A stretch of 64,000 nt of DNA from Novosphingobium percolationis (lineage in GTDB: Bacteria; Pseudomonadota; Alphaproteobacteria; Sphingomonadales; Sphingomonadaceae). The translations under genes were made by a program, and so were the position numbers. Numbering within the stretch: the first letter of the stretch is position 1; every line of letters begins with the position of its first letter. The notes under the pieces are model-generated. The model was not told the DNA's origin. It was given only the letters and a program-made list of their open reading frames with translations, and made no database searches. Of this stretch, positions 56,592 through 64,000 are shown one piece after another. The stretch spans positions 620,001 through 684,000 of the forward strand of contig NZ_JAILYM010000001.1 of the NCBI RefSeq assembly GCF_020179425.1, given 5' to 3'.

Positions 56592-57878
56592 GTGAGCGAT
56601 AACCAGGCTTCTTTGACCGCCGACGGCAAGACCATCGAGATGCCGGTCAAGAGCGGCACGATTGGCCCGGACGTCATCGACATCCGCAAGCTCTATGGCC
56701 AGACCGGGATGTTCACCTATGACCCCGGCTTCACCTCGACGGCCAGCTGCGATTCCGCGCTGACCTACATCGATGGCGACGAAGGCGTGCTGCTGCACCG
56801 GGGCTACCCGATCGGCCAGCTGGCCGAGCACAGCTCGTTCATGGAAGTCAGCTACCTGATGCTCAACGGCGAACTGCCGAGCCAGGCCGAGCTGGACGAG
56901 TTCAGCCGCACGATCACGCGCCACACCATGGTGCACGAACAGCTTTCGAGCTTCTACGGCGGCTTCCGTCGCGACGCGCACCCGATGGCGGTGATGTGCG
57001 GGGTGGTCGGTGCGCTGTCGGCGTTCTATCACGACAGCACCGACATCTCGGACCCGGTGCATCGCAAGATCAGCTCGCACCGCCTGATCGCCAAGATCCC
57101 GACGATCGCCGCGATGGCCTACAAGTATTCGGTCGGCCAGCCGTTCATCTACCCGGACAACAAGCTGTCCTACACCGGGAACTTCCTGAAGATGACCTTC
57201 GGCGTCCCCGCCGAGGAATATGAAGTGATCCCCGCCGTCGAAAAGGCGATGGACCGCATCTTCATCCTGCACGCCGACCACGAACAGAACGCTTCGACCT
57301 CGACCGTGCGTCTTGCAGGGTCCTCGGGTGCCAATCCGTTCGCTTGCATGGCAGCAGGCATTGCCTGCCTGTGGGGCCCCGCGCATGGCGGCGCGAACGA
57401 AGCCGCGCTCAACATGCTCAAGGAAATCGGCACGCCCGACAAGATCCCGCACTACATCGAGCGCGCCAAGGACAAGAACGATCCGTTCCGCCTGATGGGC
57501 TTCGGTCACCGCGTCTACAAGAACTACGATCCGCGCGCGACCGTGATGCAGAAGACCGTGCGCGAAGTGTTCGACGCGCTGAAGGTCAACGATCCGCTGT
57601 TCGAGACTGCGCTGCGACTTGAAGAGATCGCACTGAACGATCCCTACTTCATCGAGAAGAAGCTGTTCCCGAACGTCGACTTCTATTCGGGCATCATCCT
57701 TTCTGCGATCGGTTTCCCGACCACGATGTTCACCGTGCTGTTCGCTCTGGCCCGCACCGTGGGCTGGGTCGCGCAGTGGAACGAAATGATCAGCGATCCC
57801 GGCCAGAAGATCGGTCGTCCGCGCCAGCTCTACACCGGCCCGACGCAGCGCGACTACGTGCCGCTCGACAAGCGCTGA
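56592..57878 (+). CDS. gltA: Citrate synthase (type II)
   Basis: 428 residues from a GTG with a strong AAGGAGG. Active-site histidines are in [13 protein letters not shown] and [14 protein letters not shown], and the catalytic Asp is in [10 protein letters not shown]. The length and an N-terminal beta-part with cysteine in STASCDSAL fit the hexameric Gram-negative enzyme regulated by NADH. Its last 59 bp, including the stop, are copied downstream. Confidence 0.97.
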   Translation: MSDNQASLTADGKTIEMPVKSGTIGPDVIDIRKLYGQTGMFTYDPGFTSTASCDSALTYIDGDEGVLLHRGYPIGQLAEHSSFMEVSYLMLNGELPSQAELDEFSRTITRHTMVHEQLSSFYGGFRRDAHPMAVMCGVVGALSAFYHDSTDISDPVHRKISSHRLIAKIPTIAAMAYKYSVGQPFIYPDNKLSYTGNFLKMTFGVPAEEYEVIPAVEKAMDRIFILHADHEQNASTSTVRLAGSSGANPFACMAAGIACLWGPAHGGANEAALNMLKEIGTPDKIPHYIERAKDKNDPFRLMGFGHRVYKNYDPRATVMQKTVREVFDALKVNDPLFETALRLEEIALNDPYFIEKKLFPNVDFYSGIILSAIGFPTTMFTVLFALARTVGWVAQWNEMISDPGQKIGRPRQLYTGPTQRDYVPLDKR

Positions 57879-57992
57879 TGCAGGTCGGGCGCGGAGTTGG
57901 TTTTGTGCCGGTTTTCCAAGGAAAACCGGGCGGGCCAGCTCTACACCGGCCCGACGCAGCGCGACTACGTGCCGCTCGACAAGCGCTGATGC
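57823..57992 (+). repeat. Exact 59-bp duplication of the gltA 3' end around a palindrome
   Basis: 57823-57881 (the end of gltA with its TGA) is repeated base for base at 57934-57992, a 111-bp period. Between them at 57908-57929 is a perfect 10-bp palindrome ccggttttcc-aa-ggaaaaccgg. The second copy is in the gltA frame but lies past the stop. Confidence 0.95.
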
Positions 57993-58060
57993 GCCAGGTG
58001 CCGTCGGCGTCGTGACTGCGACGCCTTCGGTGCCACATTGACGAAAAGGGAATGGTGGCG

Positions 58061-58252
58061 ATGAAGGTGGTTTTCAAAATCATCGGCATGGCCGCCATTT
58101 TCATGGGACTGCTTTGGATGGCCCAGGGCACGGGTCTGCTGATGTGGCCCGCCTCCAGCTTCATGCTGGCCCAGCGCCAGTGGGCGCTGTGGGGATTGCT
58201 GCTGGCCGCGCTCGGCCTCGTCCTCCTGCTGCGCGCCGGACGGCGGCGCTAG
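58061..58252 (+). CDS. Small two-helix membrane protein, function unknown
   Basis: 63 residues from the ATG at 58061 (AAGGGA about ten bases upstream; an ATG at 58052 is too close to it). Two membrane helices (about 2-22 and 42-58) are joined by a short GLLMWPASSFMLAQRQW segment and end in RAGRRR. No family recognised. It overlaps the 3' end of the kinase-like gene on the other strand by 4 bp. Confidence 0.6.
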   Translation: MKVVFKIIGMAAIFMGLLWMAQGTGLLMWPASSFMLAQRQWALWGLLLAALGLVLLLRAGRRR

Positions 58253-59613
58253 AGCCCGACGCGAAGGGCTTCTGCCTGATCGGCAGGCAGCGTCAGTACG
58301 AAGCAGGCGCCTTTTCCGGGGGTTGCGGCGACCTGGAGATCGCCCCCCATCGCGCGCGCCAGGCGGCGCGAGATGTACAATCCTAGACCACTGCCGCCAT
58401 CTCCGCTGCGGCCGAGCCTTTCGAACTTCTCGAAAACGCGCGCGGCCTGCTGCGCGGTCAGACCTTCGCCTTCGTCCGATACCGAAACCCAAGCGGTCCG
58501 GCCTTCCACGCCAACGGTGATATGCACGGTCGAGCCGCCGGGCGTATAGCGCAAGGCGTTCGACAGGAGGTTCAACAGCACCTGCAGCACGCGGCGGAAT
58601 TCTCCGATCGCAGGCGCGGTTTCGGACGCCGGCGGCGTTTCGACGACGATGCCGCATTCCCGCGCGCGCACCGAGAGAATGCCGCCCGCACGGCGAGCGC
58701 AATCGGCCAGATCGATATGATCGGGCGCGGGGCTGAAATCGGACGCCTCCACCGCTTCGAGGTCGGCGAGATCCTCGATCAGCCCCATCAGGTGCCGCCC
58801 CGCCTCGGCGATATCGGTCGCATAGTTCGCATATTCGTCCGCCAGCGGCCCCGCCAACCGGGTACGGATCGTCTCGGCATTGGCAATGATCCGGTTGATC
58901 GGCTGACGCAATGCAGGCGCCAGATCCCGACCGAGCAGGCTGTTCCACGCCGGCTGCGTGGTCACCGTGTCGGGCAATTCATGCGGCAGGCGATCGATGG
59001 TTTCAGGCAGCATCAGCAGCGCGAAACGCCCGCCGACTTGCGGAAGGATGCGGGCACGCCAGCGGCGCAGCGACCCCGACACCGCGAAGGTCACGTCATC
59101 GAGCAGCCGCCAGTGCAGCGGCTGCTTCGCACCGGCGCGGTCGAGCCGTACGAAGTCCGTCCAGAAACGTCCGGCACCATGTTCGAGCGCAGCGGCCAGC
59201 CCGCCCAAGTCCGGCGCACGCAAATCTGCCGCCAGCACGCGCTGTTCGGGATCAAGCAGCAGTTCACCCTCCGCAAGCTGCCGCAGCAGGTCCTCGGGGG
59301 GGGCCAGATCGGTAACAGGCGGTGCCATGTTGGTCGGCCGCCACTGACTGAGTTCTACGTAGGTTACGTCGGCACTGGGGCGCACCGAGGCCCAGGCCGC
59401 GATCGCGCGCCCTTCGTCTACCGCCACTATCATGCGCGACAGGGGAAGACGGGCGCGGCGCGACTTGCGCACCAGCGCGAGCAGCGATGGCACTGCGATG
59501 AGGCCGGGAATCTCGCCGCCGCAACGACGTTGCAGCCCGGCGAGCGGCTCGTCGGCCTCGACCAGCCGGTTGGCCGCATCGCAACGGGCGCGAATGGGCG
59601 TTGCCTCGATCAT
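58249..59613 (-). CDS. Histidine kinase-like protein without the phosphoacceptor histidine
   Basis: 454 residues, no membrane helix. Residues about 1-200 are an unassigned sensor-like region. The dimerisation helices begin near 225 but the H-box reads APALRQPIN where kinases have SHELRTPLN, with Pro233 (codon 58915-58917) at the histidine position. The ATPase domain looks intact: N-box NLLSNALRYTP, DEGEG, FEKFER and GSGLGLYISRRL. It might use ATP for another purpose, or pass signals by binding. Its ATG overlaps the stop of the next upstream gene (ATGA), so the two are made together. Confidence 0.85.
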   Translation of the reverse strand: MIEATPIRARCDAANRLVEADEPLAGLQRRCGGEIPGLIAVPSLLALVRKSRRARLPLSRMIVAVDEGRAIAAWASVRPSADVTYVELSQWRPTNMAPPVTDLAPPEDLLRQLAEGELLLDPEQRVLAADLRAPDLGGLAAALEHGAGRFWTDFVRLDRAGAKQPLHWRLLDDVTFAVSGSLRRWRARILPQVGGRFALLMLPETIDRLPHELPDTVTTQPAWNSLLGRDLAPALRQPINRIIANAETIRTRLAGPLADEYANYATDIAEAGRHLMGLIEDLADLEAVEASDFSPAPDHIDLADCARRAGGILSVRARECGIVVETPPASETAPAIGEFRRVLQVLLNLLSNALRYTPGGSTVHITVGVEGRTAWVSVSDEGEGLTAQQAARVFEKFERLGRSGDGGSGLGLYISRRLARAMGGDLQVAATPGKGACFVLTLPADQAEALRVGL

Positions 59614-60587
59614 CCTGCCGCGTGTCGGCCGTGCGCCGCATCGGCAAGGATGGCGGCGGCGGCATCCGCCTTCAGCAGCGCCAGTCCTTCGGGCAGCGCC
59701 ACGTCGGGATGGAGCGCCATGAACTGCGCGGCAATCGCCTCGGGCCGCAGGCCGCAGGCCGCCAACGTCAGTGCCAGGCGCGCCAGTTGCCGTTCCGTCG
59801 TCGCCATGATCGCCAGGTCGCGGGGCTGGCCGGAGCCCGCCGCGATCGCCGAGACGAACATGCCGACGCCTGCATTTTCGACGGACAGCGCCAAGTCCGC
59901 CTCCCCCGCCGGAATCGCTGCAAGCACCCGCTGCAACAGCGCCAGTCGGCTGCGATCGCCGTCGCGCCGGGCGCGCAAGCTGTGCTCCGCGCTCATCGCA
60001 TAATCGCGTGACCCGGGGTCGTCTCCGGCAAAGGCGCGCAGCATCGCCAGCGCGCCGTCGAACAGGTCCGACGGCAGTTCCGCGAGCGGCAGTTGCATCC
60101 GCCTTTGCAATTGACCGAACCGCGCCTGCGCGGCGAGGAGGTTCATCGCGGTAGCCGAGACTTCGGGCTCGCTTGAAGCGATGCGCGCCTGCAACAGCGG
60201 CGGAAGCACGGGATCCAGCGCCAGCCGTCCCTGCAGCCGTTCAGTCAGCTGCCATTCCAGCGCCAGCGCGTGAAGATGCGCAAGCAGCGCTTCCTCGGCC
60301 ATGAGCTGGCGGGCAAGATCGTCGACGATGGTTTGCGCCCAGGCCTGCGGATCGGCATGGCCCGCCGCCTCGGCCAAGGCGACGACAAGCTGGCGCGACA
60401 GGTCGTTGAACATGCCGCGCACACGGGCGACAATCTCGTCGCTGAAGATCGAATTGTCATCACTGCACAGCAGGTGGACAAGGATCGGACCGTTGCTGGC
60501 GATGGCACGATCGGCGACGGCGAGATCTGCCTTCAACAGAGCCTCGATGGCGCGTGGCGCGCTGCCGGATTGTGCGGGTTGTGCCAT
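59610..60587 (-). CDS. Conserved helical protein of unknown function (possible DUF2336-like)
   Basis: 325 residues, all alpha-helical by composition, soluble. Features include SAPRAIEALLKADLAVADRAIA, a Leu/Ala-rich middle with SSEPEVSATAMNLLAAQARF, and GMFVSAIAAGSGQPRDLAIMATTERQLARLALTLAACGLRPEAIAAQFMALHPDV-type helices near the C-terminus. It looks like HEAT-type repeats as in DUF2336 proteins, but I am not certain of the family. It overlaps the kinase-like gene and starts about 10 bp after the membrane fusion gene. Confidence 0.65.
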   Translation of the reverse strand: MAQPAQSGSAPRAIEALLKADLAVADRAIASNGPILVHLLCSDDNSIFSDEIVARVRGMFNDLSRQLVVALAEAAGHADPQAWAQTIVDDLARQLMAEEALLAHLHALALEWQLTERLQGRLALDPVLPPLLQARIASSEPEVSATAMNLLAAQARFGQLQRRMQLPLAELPSDLFDGALAMLRAFAGDDPGSRDYAMSAEHSLRARRDGDRSRLALLQRVLAAIPAGEADLALSVENAGVGMFVSAIAAGSGQPRDLAIMATTERQLARLALTLAACGLRPEAIAAQFMALHPDVALPEGLALLKADAAAAILADAAHGRHAAG

Positions 60588-60596
60588 GCGGTCGTT

Positions 60597-61880
60597 TTAC
60601 ACGTTGCTGGTTAATGGGCCGTTAGGTGCTTGTCCATCGATGGCTGCCCCATTCTGGCCCAGGTTTGGGCGGGCCAGCGCGAACGCCAGCAGGCCCACCA
60701 CCATGGCGCCCACCCCGGCATCGAACGCCCGCGAACTCGCCAGGATGGCAAGGACGACCGTGGCCAGCAGGCGATCGCCGAACCATGCCATGCGCCTGCT
60801 CGCCGGCAGCACCCGCGCGAGCAGGCGCAGTGCCAGCAGCAGCGCCACTGGCGCAAAGCAGCGCTGCAGCCAGACCACCCCCTCTGCACCCGCGCCGACA
60901 CGCGCCACCGCAACCGTCACCGCGCTACGCCAGGCGCAGAGCGACACGATGGCGCCATCGAGCGCCCAGCCGAACAATCGCTCGGGCGAAAGCCGCGCCG
61001 CGCGCGTCAGCAGCGCATTGCGTTCGATCCGCCCCAGCAGATCTCCCGTTCGGGATACGACCGCGCCCAGACCGCACGCCAGCAGGCCCGCTGCGGTCCA
61101 GCCGAACCAGCCAGCACCCAGCCCCAGCAGGACCAGAACCACGGCTGCAAGGTGCAACACGAGCGGCCGCGTTCCGGCATGGAGCAGCGCCGATCCGGCA
61201 AGGCGCACCGCCAGCGCTGCGAGCCAGCCCGTCGGCGTAGTGACGAAAGCGCCCGCGGCATGAAGACTGAGCCATTTCGGCTCCATTGCATGGGCCTCCG
61301 CCTCGGTCCGCAGCAGCGCCCAGCGCCCTTCGGCGAACACAGGCCCCGGCAGATCGCGCATCGTCAGGTGCGCCTGCACGGCAAGCCGGAGCAGCGCCGA
61401 TACCGGGTTCCAGTCCGAAGGCAGGTCTCCCAGACCCGCTACAATCCGGCCGGGAACACGCATCGCCCCGGCAAAGGCATGATTGATGTCAATCCGCTCG
61501 AACCCGGCGGCGATCCCGGTCTCGACCGGCAGGGTCACGATGGCGGGCCCCGCTTCGAGCAGGCGCAGCGCCTCTCCCGGCGCGGCCAGCAGGCCATCGG
61601 CCAGCACGAGCAATTCATCCTCCGGCGCGACCAGCGGCACGATCGCGCGCGTATTGGCGACGACATGGAAGCGCGCGCCGCCCTCCTCGGCCACGTGCTG
61701 AAGCCCCACCAGCTCGCCCGTCAGCGTTTCGGCCAGCGCGACGATGCGCTTGCAGCCGAACGCCAACGCCAGCGCCAACTGGTGCCGCAGCACCGAACGA
61801 CCGCCCACGGGCAGGTCGCCGCGCAAGCCTTGCGGCTCGCCCGGAACGGCTTCGAGCGACGATAGCAGTGCGACACGCAA
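60597..61880 (-). CDS. Nucleotidyltransferase-like domain fused to a membrane domain
   Basis: 427 residues. Residues 1-200 resemble a sugar-phosphate nucleotidyltransferase (VALLSSLEAVPGEPQGLRGDLPVGG, then RHQLALALAFGCKRIVAL and LVLADGLLA), but the usual GxGxR/K...P signature is weak. Residues about 205-415 form six to eight membrane helices. The layout recalls fused inositol-phosphate cytidylyltransferase/CDP-alcohol transferases, yet the D-G-x2-A-R...D-x3-D motif is not visible. The role is therefore open; a lipid head-group or envelope function is a guess. Confidence 0.6.
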   Translation of the reverse strand: MRVALLSSLEAVPGEPQGLRGDLPVGGRSVLRHQLALALAFGCKRIVALAETLTGELVGLQHVAEEGGARFHVVANTRAIVPLVAPEDELLVLADGLLAAPGEALRLLEAGPAIVTLPVETGIAAGFERIDINHAFAGAMRVPGRIVAGLGDLPSDWNPVSALLRLAVQAHLTMRDLPGPVFAEGRWALLRTEAEAHAMEPKWLSLHAAGAFVTTPTGWLAALAVRLAGSALLHAGTRPLVLHLAAVVLVLLGLGAGWFGWTAAGLLACGLGAVVSRTGDLLGRIERNALLTRAARLSPERLFGWALDGAIVSLCAWRSAVTVAVARVGAGAEGVVWLQRCFAPVALLLALRLLARVLPASRRMAWFGDRLLATVVLAILASSRAFDAGVGAMVVGLLAFALARPNLGQNGAAIDGQAPNGPLTSNV

Positions 61881-61957
61881 GCAGAAGGCCTCCTGAGGCG
61901 CGTATCGTAGGGCGCGCGCGGGCCCATGCCAAGCCGCAGCGGGAACGTAACGCGATC

Positions 61958-62257
61958 TCAGGCGGGCCAGTCAGCCAGAAGCGCGCCGATCCGGCGCACA
62001 ATTGCAGGGTCACCCGGCGCCCCGGCTGCGGCTTCCTCTGCCAGCGCCATCAATTCCGACGCGTGGAAGCTGGCGGCAAGGTTCTGCATGCGCAAGGCCG
62101 CCGTGCGCCAGTTGGCGTCGCAGCGGGCGCGCTGGAGCAGATCCAGCTGCGCGCGCGCGCTTTCGGCAAAGGCCATGCCGAGCACGCGAAACAGCTCGGG
62201 ATCCTCCCCGGCGGCGGCGGCTAGATTCGCGTCGATCGGATAACCAAGGTACGCCAT
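61958..62257 (-). CDS. Hpt-like helical protein lacking the phosphorylated histidine
   Basis: 99 residues, acidic and helical. The segment WRTAALRMQNLAASFHASELMALAEEAAAG has the shape of an Hpt domain (xxHxLKGxAxxxGxxxL) but Leu stands at the histidine position, with Gln and Asn where Lys and Gly are expected. GAAGG lies nine bases before the ATG. It is divergent from the coiled-coil gene with 71 bp between. The Hpt likeness is a judgement by eye. Confidence 0.6.
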   Translation of the reverse strand: MAYLGYPIDANLAAAAGEDPELFRVLGMAFAESARAQLDLLQRARCDANWRTAALRMQNLAASFHASELMALAEEAAAGAPGDPAIVRRIGALLADWPA

Positions 62258-62328
62258 GCGACGAACCTTCGGCTATGCGGGTTAAGGCGGGGTTTAAGGA
62301 TAGGGCGGAAGCGTGGTATGACTTCGTC

Positions 62329-64000
62329 ATGACTGGGGGATCGCGGATCATTCCGATAGACGGCAGCGTGGGCGACAGCCCCGCGGTCGAGGCTGTGGCA
62401 AAGGGCGAGGATGGCGTGGAGACGCGCATGATCGCGCCCGAACCGCTGGAACTGGATACGCCGGAGGAACAACCGGCCGAGTCTCGCCGCGCGATCGCCC
62501 CGTTCGTCGCGGGCCTTGCCGTTGCAGGCTGGAGCGCCTTCTTCATCTGGGCCAGCCTGCCCCGCCTGCAGGCTGGGGTCACCCCCGCCGATGGCGCACA
62601 ACTGATCGCCACTTGGACGATGCCTGTGCTGCTGGTGCTGGTCGTGCTGCTGATCGTTCTGCGCAGTTCCCGGCGCGAGGCAGTGCGGTTCAACGATGCC
62701 GCGCGCCTGCTTGCACTAGAATCCGAACGGCTCGAGACCCGGCTGGTCTCGGTCAATACCGAACTGTCGCTGGCGCGCGACTTCATCGCGGCGCAAAGCC
62801 GCGATCTCGAGGCGCTGGGCCGCATCGCGGTCGATCGCCTGTCGGGCTCGGCCGGACGCTTGCAGGAGCTGATCACCGGGAACGGCGCGCAAGTCGATCG
62901 CATCGGAGAGGTGGCCGACCATGCGCTCGACAACATGGAGAAGCTGCGCACCCAGCTGCCGGTCATCGCCAATGCCGCCAAGGATGTGACCAACAACATC
63001 GCCAGTGCGGGCCGCTCCGCCCATGTCCAGATCGAGGATCTGGTCAACGGCTTCCAGCGCCTCAACGAATTCGGCGTCGCCAGCGAACGGCAGGTGGGCC
63101 AGGTGCGCGAGCGGGTCGATGCAGCGCTTGCCGCCTTCGACGAGGCTGCCAACCGCATCGGCGCGGTGGCCGACGCCCGCTTCGCCGCGCTCGAACGCCA
63201 GAGTGCCAGCCACAACGCAACGCTGGACGCCACCGAACAGGCCGCGCTCGCCGGGCTGGAAATGCGCGCGCGCGCGCTGTCGGCAGAGGCCGAGCAGCTC
63301 GACGCCGCGCTCGCCAGCCGCCGCGCGCAGCTCGAACGCGATTTCGAGAGCCAGCGCGACGCTCTGCACCAGCGCCTCGCCGAACTCGACCGCCTCATCG
63401 CGGACCGCCGCGCGGCCATCGCCGCCGCCGGGGCGAGCGCCGCCGAAACGCTGGCTGACACGCTCGCGCGGCTCGATACGGCGGTGGACGCCCAGCGCGA
63501 ACGCCAGCGCGAGGAGGCACGCCTCCTCGCCGAACATTGCGACGCCGTGGCCACCCGCGTCTCCGCCTTTTCGGCGACGATGCGCGCCTCGGGCGATCAA
63601 GGGGAACAGACCGCCACCGCCGTCGACCGCGCGATGGACATGCTCAACGCGCGGCTCGGCCAGATGCGCGAGGCGCTGGGCGGCACCGATGCGCAGATCG
63701 GCAAGCTCACCGAATCCGCCGTGCGCCTGCTCGAACTGATCCAGGCCGGTGGCGATCACACCCGCACCCAGATCCCCGAAGCGCTGCGCAGCACCGAGGC
63801 GGGCCTCCACAGGATCGAGGACCGCGTCTTCGCATTGCGCGACACCTTGCGCGAAGCGGGCGACAGCGGTCGCGCCTTGTCCGAACGCATGGCCGATACG
63901 CGCGGCGACGTCGGCGCGATCGACAGCGAAATCGCGCGGATGCAGGAGGCCTTCGCCCGCCGCGCCACCGAGCAGGAAGCCCGGCTCGCCACGCTGCGCG
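62329..64000 (+). CDS. Membrane-anchored coiled-coil protein (3' end beyond window)
   Basis: At least 557 residues open to the window edge. Two N-terminal membrane helices (about 56-76 and 95-113) precede a long helical region of Ala/Arg/Glu-rich heptads (about 120 to the end) with repeated LA-R-D-A-AQ-type segments and VTNNIASAGRSAHVQIEDL. It resembles apolipoprotein- or receptor-like coiled coils but has no methyl-accepting tip. The start ATG at 62329 follows a stop in the same frame, so it cannot begin further upstream. Function unknown; it may be a scaffold or envelope-spanning sensor. Confidence 0.75.
   Translation, partial: MTGGSRIIPIDGSVGDSPAVEAVAKGEDGVETRMIAPEPLELDTPEEQPAESRRAIAPFVAGLAVAGWSAFFIWASLPRLQAGVTPADGAQLIATWTMPVLLVLVVLLIVLRSSRREAVRFNDAARLLALESERLETRLVSVNTELSLARDFIAAQSRDLEALGRIAVDRLSGSAGRLQELITGNGAQVDRIGEVADHALDNMEKLRTQLPVIANAAKDVTNNIASAGRSAHVQIEDLVNGFQRLNEFGVASERQVGQVRERVDAALAAFDEAANRIGAVADARFAALERQSASHNATLDATEQAALAGLEMRARALSAEAEQLDAALASRRAQLERDFESQRDALHQRLAELDRLIADRRAAIAAAGASAAETLADTLARLDTAVDAQRERQREEARLLAEHCDAVATRVSAFSATMRASGDQGEQTATAVDRAMDMLNARLGQMREALGGTDAQIGKLTESAVRLLELIQAGGDHTRTQIPEALRSTEAGLHRIEDRVFALRDTLREAGDSGRALSERMADTRGDVGAIDSEIARMQEAFARRATEQEARLATLR

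Noticed and set aside
62010..63554. 514-codon minus-strand frame rich in Ser/Arg/Ala
   Set aside because: Mirror of the coiled-coil gene; composition is typical of a reverse reading of Ala/Glu-rich codons.
1..64000. tRNA, rRNA or insertion-sequence genes
   Set aside because: No T-loop-like GTTCGAATC segment in a cloverleaf context, no rRNA core sequences and no transposase found on either strand by reading.

Overview
The window is about 64 kb of GC-rich, tightly packed chromosomal DNA. Its gene content and order fit an alphaproteobacterium of the Sphingomonadales (Novosphingobium/Sphingomonas-like). The evidence is the atpI-a-c-b'-b order, the trpF/trpBA-accD-folC block, the tpiA/ppiD-trpEGDC-moaC-moeA-lexA/comEC-gltX-gltA block, an alphaproteobacterial GTTC-N7-GTTC SOS box, and frequent GTG/TTG starts with ATGA/GTGA overlaps. 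This placement is inferred from content; no rRNA or tRNA gene is present to confirm it. I see no insertion sequence, prophage or CRISPR array.

Layout. 1-6.2 kb: a truncated PAS-GGDEF-EAL signalling protein, a PhaZ-like hydrolase, a ferredoxin-NADP reductase and a soluble globin-coupled chemoreceptor. 6.4-10.1 kb: dnaN, a secreted protein of unknown function, fabG and fabD. 10.1-12.4 kb: a divergent pair for cell-wall recycling (LD-carboxypeptidase and a MurC/Mpl-like ligase). 12.6-17.5 kb: a GNAT, rpsA, gloB, a LacI-type regulator and a second GNAT. 17.7-20.2 kb: the F0 sector of ATP synthase on the minus strand. 20.5-24.4 kb: the ydbH-ynbE-ydbL envelope lipid-transport operon. 24.5-31.7 kb: radC, a CruF-like carotenoid protein, an NRDE protein, purB, lapA, pyrF, a GNAT, a SIMPL protein and trpF. 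31.7-38.8 kb: a small outer-membrane beta-barrel protein and an AT-rich spacer that separate trpF from trpB, then trpBA-accD-folC and an AmpG-like muropeptide permease. 39-43.3 kb: a Rieske oxygenase, pyrG, secG and tpiA. 43.5-57.9 kb: ppiD-trpEGDC, a minus-strand NUDIX gene, moaC-moeA-lexA, a ComEC-like protein, gltX and gltA. 58-64 kb: a small membrane protein, then a little-known cluster: a histidine kinase lacking its phosphoacceptor histidine, a companion protein of unknown function, a nucleotidyltransferase-like/membrane fusion, an Hpt-like protein that also lacks the histidine, and a divergent membrane-anchored coiled-coil protein that runs off the window.

Most of the window is housekeeping: ATP synthesis, tryptophan, pyrimidine, purine, fatty-acid, molybdopterin and folate metabolism, and translation. 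Three themes connect separate genes. Peptidoglycan recycling is represented by LdcA, the Mur-like ligase and AmpG. The ydbHL/ynbE operon and lapA are envelope genes. The tryptophan pathway is complete but split over two loci.

The most unusual non-coding signals are three 18-bp palindromes spaced exactly 38 bp apart upstream of purB, a 14-bp perfect hairpin that carries both candidate start codons of trpF, three cases where the 3' end of a gene including its stop codon is duplicated just downstream, and a family of intergenic palindromic repeats. The strongest candidate for something undescribed is the 58.2-64 kb cluster of signalling-like proteins that have lost their phosphorylation site.
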